Below are positions 16,651 to 24,725 of a stretch of 64,000 bases of DNA, piece after piece. The notes below the pieces were generated by a model, which was given only the letters and a program-made list of their open reading frames with translations, was not told the DNA's origin and searched no databases. Position 1 is the stretch's first letter. Each line of letters begins with the position of its first letter. The position numbers and the translations under genes are program-made. The stretch is from Oscillibacter valericigenes Sjm18-20 (lineage in GTDB: Bacteria > Bacillota > Clostridia > Oscillospirales > Oscillospiraceae): positions 1,426,001-1,490,000 of the forward strand of contig AP012044.1 of the NCBI GenBank assembly GCA_000283575.1, in the 5' to 3' direction.

Positions 16651-16690
16651 ACAGTGGACTGCCGTATAACCGGAAGTCCACTGTTTTTAT
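16651..16690. terminator. terminator at the end of the first ABC pair
   Basis: A perfect 10-bp stem ACAGTGGACT / AGTCCACTGT (16651-16660 and 16675-16684) has T-runs on both sides (TTTTTAT on plus; TTTATTT when read on minus). It would end transcription of the ABC genes read leftward. Confidence 0.75.
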
Positions 16691-16713
16691 CTTAAGCAGT
16701 GATCGAACCAGTA

Positions 16714-18447
16714 TCAGGCCAGTTTCCAGCCAATAGCCTCTCTGCGGGCGTTCAGGAATTCGGAATAAATGCCGGGCTGCTTAGCAAGCTCATCGTGCGC
16801 ACCTTTCTGAACAATTTTTCCATTATTCAACACCAATATCTGATCGGCTTTGCGTACTGTTTTCAGGCGGTGGGCGATCATGATGAGCGTCTTATTGTGT
16901 GTCAGTGCGTCAATGGCATTCTGCAGTTCCGCTTCGTTCTCCGGAGCGACACTTGCGGTCGCCTCGTCTAAAATAACAATAGGCGCGTCCTTCAGCATAG
17001 CCCGGGCGATGGAGATTCGCTGCTTTTCTCCTCCCGAAAGGGAGCAGCCGCCTTCTCCGACCATGGAACTATATCCGTCCGGAAGCGCGGAAATGAATTC
17101 ATCGCAGCACGCCGCTTTGGCGGCGGCAACTACCTGTTCATGAGTCGCATCCGGCTTGCCGAATTTAATATTGTTTTCAACGGTATCATTGAACAGGTAA
17201 ACGTTCTGAAACACCATTGCGACGTTTTTCATGAGGCTGTCCAGTTTGTATTTTCGGACATCATGCCCACCAACCGTAATGGAGCCGCTGTCCACATCCC
17301 AGAAGCGGGCGATGAGATTGCACAGAGTGGTTTTGCCGCCTCCGGAGGGGCCTACAACAGCGGTGGTGGTTTTTGCGGGAATGGTAAGGTTAATCCTGTC
17401 AAGTACTTTCCGGTCACCATAGGAAAAATCAACATGATCTAATGTGATATCAGATGTAGTAGGCACGATATCTTCTCCATCGGTGTCCATCATGGGCATA
17501 TCGTCGATTGAGTTTGCTTTGTCCATGGAAGCTTCCATCATTTGCAGGAGGGACGCCATATTGCCTGCCGACTCCAATTCACTATACACCATAAAGGATG
17601 CAATCAGCACCATCAGGCAATGCGCCGGAGACAGTTCGCTATGCAAGTACAAAATGACAGAAGCTGTCAGAATTGCAATGCCAGCCAAGCGGATCACCAC
17701 GGCTTTCAAAATATCACCTGGCACATACCTGCGGGTAACGCCAAGGTTGCGCTCGCAGCTCTCATCAATCGCTTTTCGAATAGCCTGATCCCCATCGCTT
17801 TCCAAGTTGAAAGCTTTTACAACGCTCATACCCTGCAGATATTCCATAACAGCGGCAACCAAGCCCTCCTGCGCCCTTTGGCGTTTAGGCCAGCTTTTTG
17901 AAGATACGCGCTGGGCTGCCTCAGTTACCAATATATAAAGAGCAATTCCAGTCAATACGATCAGCCCTATTCGCCAGTCGATGGCACATACTCCCAAACC
18001 AAGAGCGACGGAGGTCAGAAGCCCGCCAAGGACAGACACCATACACCGGGAGGCTGAGTTCTCCACATCTCCCAGCGTCGTGGTAACAACGGCCGTAATA
18101 TCACCCAAACTGTTCCGATTGAAAAATCCCATGGGAATATACCGAAGCCGGTCACCGATATGTATGCGCTTTTCCGCTACCATATAGTAGCCGATTTCGG
18201 TTTGCTGCATATTTGAAAAATACGAGGATACGGCCCGACCGGCAATCGAAACCAGCATGATGCCCAACGCAATCCACGCAGTTTTTGCGCTATGGTTTTC
18301 CGCCAGTACTGCCGCCAGAACGACTGAAAGGGCATAGAACTGCAGTGCGGAAAATATCGCGCCAATAAAGGAAATCACAATAGACTTTTGCATAAGCCTC
18401 CGGCGCTCGCCTGCAAAGGTTGAGATTTTTTTTAAAACTCTGAACAT
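16714..18447 (-). CDS. ABC transporter, fused permease and ATPase (YbtQ-like half transporter)
   Basis: A 577-residue half transporter: six N-terminal membrane helices, then an ATPase with Walker A VGPSGGGKTTL, signature LSGGEKQRISIARAML, Walker B IVILDEATAS and switch histidine IAHRL. The start at 18447 has AAAGGAGAA upstream. It is the distal gene of a two-gene unit with the ABC gene at 18459-20207; such pairs form heterodimers. The DtxR-type box before the pair and its layout resemble YbtP/YbtQ and IrtA/IrtB siderophore importers, but a drug exporter cannot be excluded from sequence alone. Confidence 0.9.
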   Translation of the reverse strand: MFRVLKKISTFAGERRRLMQKSIVISFIGAIFSALQFYALSVVLAAVLAENHSAKTAWIALGIMLVSIAGRAVSSYFSNMQQTEIGYYMVAEKRIHIGDRLRYIPMGFFNRNSLGDITAVVTTTLGDVENSASRCMVSVLGGLLTSVALGLGVCAIDWRIGLIVLTGIALYILVTEAAQRVSSKSWPKRQRAQEGLVAAVMEYLQGMSVVKAFNLESDGDQAIRKAIDESCERNLGVTRRYVPGDILKAVVIRLAGIAILTASVILYLHSELSPAHCLMVLIASFMVYSELESAGNMASLLQMMEASMDKANSIDDMPMMDTDGEDIVPTTSDITLDHVDFSYGDRKVLDRINLTIPAKTTTAVVGPSGGGKTTLCNLIARFWDVDSGSITVGGHDVRKYKLDSLMKNVAMVFQNVYLFNDTVENNIKFGKPDATHEQVVAAAKAACCDEFISALPDGYSSMVGEGGCSLSGGEKQRISIARAMLKDAPIVILDEATASVAPENEAELQNAIDALTHNKTLIMIAHRLKTVRKADQILVLNNGKIVQKGAHDELAKQPGIYSEFLNARREAIGWKLA

Positions 18448-18458
18448 TTTTTCTCCTT

Positions 18459-20207
18459 TCAAGCCTGATCCCGGGTGCCCTGATAAGCTGCCCACATACT
18501 GGCGTACAGGGGGCAGGTGTAAAGCAGTTCGTCCTGCTTGCCCTGTGCTGCAATTTGCCCGTCTTTTACCACTACAATGCTGTCCGCATCCGTAATGGTG
18601 GAAAGATGATGGGCTATTACAATCAATGTTTTCCCCTTTGTCAGTGCGGAAAGGGCCTTTTGAATGGCGGCTTCATTCTCGGGGTCAATGGAAGCAGTAG
18701 CCTCATCTAATATTACGATTGGAGCATTCTTGAGCATAGCACGGGCAATCGCCACACGCTGCCGCTCCCCACCGGACAGGCTGCCGCCGCCGCTCCCCGC
18801 CGCGGTATCATAGCCGTTTTCAAGCCGACGGATAAACTCCTCGCAGCCGGCTGCTTTTGCTGCATCTTCCACCTCGGCATCCGTGGCGTTTTTCCGCCCC
18901 ATTCGGATATTTTCTCGTATTGAGCGGTCAAAGAGATAGTTGTCCTGAGAGACATAGGCGATTTGAGCCGTCCACTGCGTCAGAGGAATTCTGCGCACGT
19001 CGTACCCATCAACCGTAATCTGCCCGTCCGTTACATCCCAAAAACCTGCAATCAGCTTGGCGATGGTAGATTTGCCGGAACCGGACGGCCCGACCAGGGC
19101 CGTTACCGTACCGGGACGGATATTCAGGTCAATACCGCGAAGAACCTCACCGCTGTCTTTCCCATAGGTAAATGATACGTTCTTAAGGGCAATATCCAGA
19201 TTATCCAGCTTGACAGGCTCCTGAGGCCGTTCCAGTTCAGCTGTTTCCAGAATGTCGCTGATTTCCCCTACATTCGTACCAATGACCGCCAGGTCGTCCA
19301 CAAAGGTCATGGCTGCCATAATAGGCCCGGTAAGCCCCAGGGAAAGCACAATAATTATGAGAAAATCCGGTGCGGAAAGGCTGCCGCCCGCCCAGAAGGC
19401 AAAACCTGCCGGAAGCACGGCTACAAGGACAGCCGGGATGACGGACGTCCACAGGCACATGTATTTCAGACTGTCGCCCATCCAATCCACATAGTACTGA
19501 CCGTTTGCTTTGACCGCGTCAGCATACTTTTTATAGGAGCCTGCGGATTGGCTGAATGCTTTGACCACCTGAATACCGCCGATATACTCCACAATCGCGT
19601 TGTTCATTTGACGCCCTGCCTCTACAGCTCCAGCCCAGCGCTTGGTGTAGGTTTTACCGCTCTGGGCGACAAATATAAACCCGATAAAAAGCGTTATGAG
19701 GGAGACCAGGGCCATACGCCAGTCAAGAATGAGCAGGTAAATCAAAATCGCAATCGGCACCAGAGCATTGGATGTCATTTCCGGAATCAGATGGGCAAGC
19801 GTCGGTTCCATGCCCTCGACTCGATCCACAATCGTGGTCTTGTACTGTCCGGACGGAGTGTTCAGCACTGTGCCCATCGGTACTCTCGCAAGCTTGGAAG
19901 TCAGCGCTTTGCGCAGATCCCGCAGGGTATGATAGGTAGCCGTATGCGAAATCAGGGTGGATAAGCTGCCAAAGAGCACCTTCCCCAGATAGCCCGCCAA
20001 GGCTATGCCGCACCACATAAGATATGCAGACATACTCACGCTGCCAGACAGCAGCAGGCGGATGATGGCCGCCACGGAAAAGTATGGAATCATCCCGCAG
20101 GCCACCCCACAAATCGCCAATACTACGGAGCCGATGAAGCTTCCGTGGTAAGGCCTTGCCCAGCCCCAGAGTTTCGCCGCGGGGTCTGAGCCGGTTTTTT
20201 CTTTCAT
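18459..20207 (-). CDS. ABC transporter, fused permease and ATPase (YbtP-like half transporter)
   Basis: A 582-residue half transporter with six membrane helices and an ATPase: Walker A VGPSGSGKSTI, signature LSGGERQRVAIARAML, Walker B IVILDEATASIDPENEAAIQ, switch IAHHLSTI. I chose the ATG at 20207 because GGAG is 9 bases upstream; an ATG at 20216 is too close to it. Its stop lies 11 bases before the next half transporter. An exact DtxR-type box is 17 bases upstream of the start. The partner pair at 22995-26438 has the same architecture and is read rightward. Confidence 0.9.
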   Translation of the reverse strand: MKEKTGSDPAAKLWGWARPYHGSFIGSVVLAICGVACGMIPYFSVAAIIRLLLSGSVSMSAYLMWCGIALAGYLGKVLFGSLSTLISHTATYHTLRDLRKALTSKLARVPMGTVLNTPSGQYKTTIVDRVEGMEPTLAHLIPEMTSNALVPIAILIYLLILDWRMALVSLITLFIGFIFVAQSGKTYTKRWAGAVEAGRQMNNAIVEYIGGIQVVKAFSQSAGSYKKYADAVKANGQYYVDWMGDSLKYMCLWTSVIPAVLVAVLPAGFAFWAGGSLSAPDFLIIIVLSLGLTGPIMAAMTFVDDLAVIGTNVGEISDILETAELERPQEPVKLDNLDIALKNVSFTYGKDSGEVLRGIDLNIRPGTVTALVGPSGSGKSTIAKLIAGFWDVTDGQITVDGYDVRRIPLTQWTAQIAYVSQDNYLFDRSIRENIRMGRKNATDAEVEDAAKAAGCEEFIRRLENGYDTAAGSGGGSLSGGERQRVAIARAMLKNAPIVILDEATASIDPENEAAIQKALSALTKGKTLIVIAHHLSTITDADSIVVVKDGQIAAQGKQDELLYTCPLYASMWAAYQGTRDQA

Positions 20208-20224
20208 GTAATACATCTCCTTAG

Positions 20225-20240
20225 GTTAGTTTAATCTAAC
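20225..20240. promoter_or_regulatory. DtxR-type box (exact) before first ABC pair
   Basis: GTTAG-TTTAAT-CTAAC, preceded by TTAG so that the left side reads TTAGGTTAG as in the classical DtxR/IdeR operator. It lies immediately upstream of the ribosome site of the ABC pair. Confidence 0.8.
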
Positions 20241-20263
20241 TGCATAGTAAAAGATAAAGGGCC

Positions 20264-20890
20264 TCAGGCATTTGAGAGCCCTAAAATCTTGAACCAACCG
20301 GCTGAATAGAATTCTCGCAGACTGTTTGTGTAAATAACAGCCTTTTCAAATGGCATGTCGTGTTTTACAGTCTCAAACATTCCAAAAAAGAGTGCGCTTG
20401 AAACGATATGAATCAATTCGTCGTCAACGCAACGAATTTTTAGCCCTTCCGCTGTCATCCGGTCAATAAGAGCCCTTCCTGAATTTGCTTCAATTTCAAT
20501 TAAAGTATCAATGTAGTGTTCGTATTTTGTTCCCGCAGAGCAGCAGATGATAAGCTTAAAGGCATCAAAATGATCGTAAATATGCCGAAGCATCCACAGT
20601 TGTTTCTCATTCGACACCTCGGGTAACTCACCTAATTGGCGTTCCAGCGGCATATCAGCGAAGGACTTCTGAATCTCACGATATTGCTCCACTAAAGTTT
20701 TGGCGGGCTCCTCGACCAGTGCGTCAAACAAAGCTTCTTTGTCCGAGTAGTAGCGGTAAATGGCTCCGGTCGTTACGCCGAGCGAAGCGGCGATACTGCG
20801 CAGGGACGCGCCTTGAAAGCCCATAGAGAGAAACTCCTTTTTTCCGGCTTCCAGCAGGTCTGCGGCAAGCTTTTCATTGACAAGCTTCAT
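20264..20890 (-). CDS. TetR family transcriptional regulator
   Basis: A 208-residue TetR protein. The helix-turn-helix is MGFQGASLRSIAASLGVTTGAIYRYYSDKEALFDALVEEP. The C-terminal region is of the TetR_C_33-like kind seen beside ABC transporters. The annotated start is the ATG at 20890; earlier codons overlap the operator. It lies between the two metal-boxed ABC operons and upstream of the first pair on the same strand. A near-perfect 35-bp palindrome directly upstream indicates autoregulation. Confidence 0.9.
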   Translation of the reverse strand: MKLVNEKLAADLLEAGKKEFLSMGFQGASLRSIAASLGVTTGAIYRYYSDKEALFDALVEEPAKTLVEQYREIQKSFADMPLERQLGELPEVSNEKQLWMLRHIYDHFDAFKLIICCSAGTKYEHYIDTLIEIEANSGRALIDRMTAEGLKIRCVDDELIHIVSSALFFGMFETVKHDMPFEKAVIYTNSLREFYSAGWFKILGLSNA

Positions 20891-20903
20891 AGCAAGCCCC
20901 CAT

Positions 20904-20938
20904 AATATAACGTTGTTATTCAATAACGACGTTATATT
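20904..20938. promoter_or_regulatory. TetR operator: 35-bp near-perfect palindrome
   Basis: Two 17-base arms (20904-20920 and 20922-20938) around a single central C match at 16 of 17 positions. Each arm contains TATAACG and GTTATT. It begins 14 bases upstream of the TetR start codon. Confidence 0.8.
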
Positions 20939-21193
20939 AACGCCTTGCTGATTATTTGTCAAGTTGTATTTCAAAATAAAGAAACAGACCTCCAAGACAT
21001 AAGCTCGAAGGACTATAATGCTATGGAATATTTAATTGTGATGCCCTACCTTATTGCACAAACAGGGTCATTGAGTCTGCTCATTATAGAAAATTCCACG
21101 ATCATTAAAGCAGAGGACAAGACCAGCACTCCGATATGAGTAGGTCTATATGTCGTTGTTTCTTGCTAGCTCCCCATTGGCCTATTTATTATC

Positions 21194-21223
21194 TTGACAA
21201 TCAACAATAAAGTATGCTATACT
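21194..21223 (+). promoter_or_regulatory. promoter of the methyltransferase/importer operon
   Basis: TTGACA (21194-21199), an 18-base spacer and TATACT (21218-21223). An exact DtxR-type box follows 8 bases later, over the expected start site. Confidence 0.8.
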
Positions 21224-21231
21224 AACAATCG

Positions 21232-21247
21232 GTTAGATTAAACTAAC
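21232..21247. promoter_or_regulatory. DtxR-type box (exact) with an extra half-site
   Basis: GTTAG-ATTAAA-CTAAC. A further CTAAC half-site at 21223-21227 overlaps the -10 region, so three half-sites are packed into 25 bp, consistent with two repressor dimers. Confidence 0.8.
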
Positions 21248-21294
21248 CAAATGATAATTAACACACATTATAGGATAAGGAAGTGACTCGCCTT

Positions 21295-22731
21295 ATGTAT
21301 CAAATGGCAAACGACCCAAGCCGCTATTATCAGGTGATTCATAATTATCAGGAGGCACAGCTGCTTTTCGGGGCGATTCATTTAAATGTATTTTCCCATC
21401 TGGACACGCCGACAACCGCTGAAGCAATTGCCGAATCTCTAAATTGTGATAAAAAGCAGATCGAATTATTGCTGCTAACGTTAGTTTCCTGCGGATTTGT
21501 CAGTAAGATCGGCAATTTTTATGCAAACACTTCGGAAACAAAGGATTTTCTATCCAGAAACAGTGAGGTTTTCCTCGGAGAGGCGTTGCTGTTCCGGGAA
21601 AAAATGACTTCCTTAAGTGAATTGGAATCAAAACTGAAAACAAGTCCTAAGTCACGTTCAAACAATTATGACTTTGAAGATTTAGCAAAAGCATCCATTC
21701 CGGAAATGTATACGGGGCGAGTGCAATCCTTTCTGGAAGAAATGCAAAAACTGTTTCCGAACCCGAAACGCCCTCTCCATATTTTAGATTTGGGGGGAGG
21801 GACGGGAATTTTAGCGATTGAATTTATTAAACATTTTCCCGGCAGCAAAGCAACCATCTTCGAAACACCTGGAGTGGCTTCCGTAACAAACCAGATAGTC
21901 CGGCAGCACCATGAAGAAAAACACATCAATGTCCTCTCCGGTAATTTTAATACGGATGCTTTAGGAGAAAGCTACGATCTGATTATCGCTTCCGGTATCC
22001 TAAATTTTGTAGAGGGTGATATCGCATGCTTTATGCAAAAGCTGTCCTCGGCCTTGTGCGATGGCGGCTATCTGCTTGTGATCGGGCAATATGCGGATCA
22101 CAAATTTGACGCTCCGCCCAATATGCTGAGCTGGCTGTCCGGCTTTCTCAACGGAGTCCCGCTTCCTCCCAGTGACATAGAAATGGAAAGAGCCGTCAAA
22201 AAGGCTGGGCTGAAAACCGCAGACGTTCTTGAGGACACGATTTTTGAAGGGCAGCTTTACCGGAAAGGGATTACCGATCTCTCCGTGTGTTCAGGAGATG
22301 TTGTTCGTTCTTTTATTGAACTGACGGAGCAAATCGCCAACAGCAGAACGAATATCCTTGATTTCGGCAGTGAGGATTTGACTTTTTACCGGGGCGAGAT
22401 TCACATGATAAAAATGATCGGCGATTTTCCCGGCATTTACAGCGCGGAACTTGCGCGGAAATTTGGAATTACCCGGCCTGTTGTCCATAAAACACTGCAA
22501 AAGCTCAGTGAACGGGAACTGATTGCAAAGGAAGATGATCAAGAAGACAAAAAACGTTACCGGCTGTATTTGACGGAAAAAGGATGGACCGCTTATCGCT
22601 TTCATCAGAAATATCACGAGGAAAATGACAAAGCGCTGTTCGACTACCTCTCAAATATGCCCGGAGACCATTTGACCGCGATAAAAGGCTTTCTGGATCA
22701 GGCAATTCAGTTAATTCATAACCACGCCTGA
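21295..22731 (+). CDS. O-methyltransferase fused to a MarR-type winged helix
   Basis: A 478-residue protein. Residues 1-90 form the dimerisation winged helix of O-methyltransferases (LLFGAIHLNVFSHLDTPTTAEAIAESL). A SAM-binding domain follows with ILDLGGGTGILAIEF (about 165-180), ATIFETP and SGILNFVEGD. From about residue 365 there is a MarR-like domain: MIGDFPGIYSAELARKFGITRPVVHKTLQKLSERELI, then YRLYLTEKGW. Stand-alone methyltransferases of this type lack such a tail. It heads the operon of a KTR protein, two ABC half transporters and a siderophore-type importer. ATG 21295 is 11 bases after AAGGAAG; a GTG at 21283 is too close. It may modify and sense the same ligand. Confidence 0.85.
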   Translation: MYQMANDPSRYYQVIHNYQEAQLLFGAIHLNVFSHLDTPTTAEAIAESLNCDKKQIELLLLTLVSCGFVSKIGNFYANTSETKDFLSRNSEVFLGEALLFREKMTSLSELESKLKTSPKSRSNNYDFEDLAKASIPEMYTGRVQSFLEEMQKLFPNPKRPLHILDLGGGTGILAIEFIKHFPGSKATIFETPGVASVTNQIVRQHHEEKHINVLSGNFNTDALGESYDLIIASGILNFVEGDIACFMQKLSSALCDGGYLLVIGQYADHKFDAPPNMLSWLSGFLNGVPLPPSDIEMERAVKKAGLKTADVLEDTIFEGQLYRKGITDLSVCSGDVVRSFIELTEQIANSRTNILDFGSEDLTFYRGEIHMIKMIGDFPGIYSAELARKFGITRPVVHKTLQKLSERELIAKEDDQEDKKRYRLYLTEKGWTAYRFHQKYHEENDKALFDYLSNMPGDHLTAIKGFLDQAIQLIHNHA

Positions 22732-22744
22732 AAGAGGTCATAGT

Positions 22745-22933
22745 ATGAGGAGAACAGACTGGATACGCTGCCCTGTGTGTGGGAACAAAACTCGTATCCA
22801 AATCAGAGATGATACGATACTCATTCATTTCCCTTTGTTTTGTCCAAAATGCAAACAAATAACTTTGATAGACGTAAAAGATCAAAATATTATAATTGTA
22901 ACAGAGCCAGACGCTAAGACGCAGAGCCGATAA
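22745..22933 (+). CDS. cysteine-rich KTR domain protein
   Basis: A 62-residue protein of the KTR family: WIRCPVCGNKTRIQIRDDT, then HFPLFCPKCKQ, and the family's characteristic ending EPDAKTQSR. The four cysteines form two CPxC pairs that probably bind zinc. The family is common in Firmicutes, often next to transporters or on mobile elements, and its role is unknown. It starts 13 bases after the methyltransferase fusion. Its last codons overlap a terminator hairpin, as usual for this family. Confidence 0.88.
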   Translation: MRRTDWIRCPVCGNKTRIQIRDDTILIHFPLFCPKCKQITLIDVKDQNIIIVTEPDAKTQSR

Positions 22934-22972
22934 CACTGTAAAAGGTGCGATCGGCTCTGTGTCTTTATTTTT
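22918..22972 (+). terminator. terminator overlapping the KTR gene end
   Basis: CAGAGCCGAT at 22922-22931 pairs with ATCGGCTCTG at 22950-22959, followed by TGTCTTTATTTTT. It may attenuate transcription between the methyltransferase-fusion/KTR genes and the ABC genes. Confidence 0.75.
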
Positions 22973-22994
22973 ACATGCAGCAGGAGGGGCTAAC

Positions 22995-24722
22995 TTGAAT
23001 CAAAGCATATTAGTAAAAAATATAAAAAAGAAAAACCGTGTATCCAATATGTTGATTGCAGTTGGTGCGATCTTCGATTTGGTTCCGCGCTTTTTAACAA
23101 TACACATGGCAGCTTCTTTTATTGCAGGAAGACTAACCGTCGGTATCGTGATCACGGACAGCTGTTTTATGCTGTTATCGTTCCTGATAAAAGCAATTTG
23201 CTCTTATTATGCAACTTGGGAAGCGCATAAGGCCGCATACGGCATGCTTACAGATTTGCGGCTGCATTTGATCCGGCATCTGAAGAAATTACCGCTTGGC
23301 TTTTTTCAGGAGCGAAAGACCGGCGATCTAACAAATATTGTAGAGCATGATGTGGAGCAGGTAGAATTTTATCTTGCGCATGGATTGCCGGAAATTATGT
23401 CGGCGACCCTGTTTCCCGCCATTATTTTTGTAGCCATGCTGTTTCTCGATTGGCGTCTGGCACTGCTGATGGTTTCAAGCCTGCCGCTGATGCTGCTAAT
23501 AAAAAAAGTATCCGCTTCGATTTGGGATAAAAATCAAAGAATGTTTGTGGATAGCACAAAGGCCATGCAGGAAAACATGGTGGAATATATTCAAAATATT
23601 GCGGTAATAAAAGCGTTTGGCAGAGAAGAAACAAAGACCCAAAAAACGATACAGTTTGCCAAGGATTATGTAAGGGCCGCAAGAAAAGCCGCAGCCGGTG
23701 TCTCGGTGTCCATGGGTTTCATTGACATTTTTATGGAGGGCGGCGTGGTTCTGGTAATGATTCTGGGGAGCAGCTTTCTCTTAAAAGGGCAAATTTCCGT
23801 GCCGGTTTTCGTCCTTTCCATGATTCTGGGTGGGGCGTTCACTGCTTCCATCGCAAAAGCCGCTACCCTGCAGCACTATAATATCGTTTTTCATCAGGCA
23901 ATGCATGAGGTTGGATCGGTCCTGGATGTATCCGTTCCTGAAAAAAAAGAAGCGTCCATCCCTGTGCGGAATGGCGATATCCAGATTCGAGGTGTCGATT
24001 TTTCCTATCCTGGGAAAGGCCTGTCTCTTGAAAAAATAAATCTGACCTTCAAAAAGGGAACCCACAACGCGATTGTCGGGGCATCCGGCTGTGGCAAAAG
24101 TACACTTGTCAGTTTGATTATGGGTTTTTGGATTCCACAAACAGGAAGTATTCAGATCAATGGCGTTGATATTAAAAGTATGTCGGAAAAGCAATTGAAC
24201 GCATTCATTGCCATTGTTCAGCAGGATACATTTCTTTTTAATATGAGCATGGAAGAAAATATCCGGCTTGGGAAACCGGACGCAACAATGGATGAAATTG
24301 TTGCCGCATCAAAGAAGGCAAATATTCATTCGTTTATTTCCGCCTTGCCGCAAGGCTATGAGACAAAGGCCGGAGAATCGGGAGTTAAATTTTCCGGCGG
24401 GGAGAAACAGCGAATTGCAATCGCCAGAATGATATTAAAAGACGCCCCTATTCTCATCCTCGACGAAGCAACCGCAGCGGTTGATGCCGAAAACGAAGCG
24501 TCTATTCAGGCGGCACTAGAGAATTTCAGCAAAGGGAAAACGGTGATCTCGATTACCCATCATCTCAACACCATCCGTAACGCGGATCAAATTATTGTCA
24601 TGGATTCCGGACGTGTCGTGGATCGTGGAACGCATCAAGAGCTGACAGAACGATGTGAATTATATCAAAAGGCCGTTCAGAATCAAAATCAGACAGAACT
24701 TTGGAGTATCAAGGAGGGGTGA
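22995..24722 (+). CDS. ABC transporter, fused permease and ATPase (second pair, first half)
   Basis: A 575-residue half transporter from a TTG at 22995 (AGGAGGGG 7 bases upstream). Six membrane helices are followed by an ATPase with Walker A VGASGCGKSTL, a signature with F in place of L (FSGGEKQRIAIARMIL), Walker B ILILDEATAAVD and switch ITHHLNTI. It ends 3 bases before the next half transporter, so they form a heterodimer. The membrane part has the YbtP-like pattern HLKKLPLGFFQERKTGDL. It is part of the metal-boxed importer operon. Confidence 0.9.
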   Translation: MNQSILVKNIKKKNRVSNMLIAVGAIFDLVPRFLTIHMAASFIAGRLTVGIVITDSCFMLLSFLIKAICSYYATWEAHKAAYGMLTDLRLHLIRHLKKLPLGFFQERKTGDLTNIVEHDVEQVEFYLAHGLPEIMSATLFPAIIFVAMLFLDWRLALLMVSSLPLMLLIKKVSASIWDKNQRMFVDSTKAMQENMVEYIQNIAVIKAFGREETKTQKTIQFAKDYVRAARKAAAGVSVSMGFIDIFMEGGVVLVMILGSSFLLKGQISVPVFVLSMILGGAFTASIAKAATLQHYNIVFHQAMHEVGSVLDVSVPEKKEASIPVRNGDIQIRGVDFSYPGKGLSLEKINLTFKKGTHNAIVGASGCGKSTLVSLIMGFWIPQTGSIQINGVDIKSMSEKQLNAFIAIVQQDTFLFNMSMEENIRLGKPDATMDEIVAASKKANIHSFISALPQGYETKAGESGVKFSGGEKQRIAIARMILKDAPILILDEATAAVDAENEASIQAALENFSKGKTVISITHHLNTIRNADQIIVMDSGRVVDRGTHQELTERCELYQKAVQNQNQTELWSIKEG

Positions 24723-24725
24723 AAG

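Noticed and set aside
21476..21487. CTAACGTTAG inside the methyltransferase-fusion gene as an extra DtxR-type site
   Set aside because: The half-sites are in the opposite order and touch each other, and they lie inside coding sequence; this does not fit the GTTAG-N6-CTAAC pattern.
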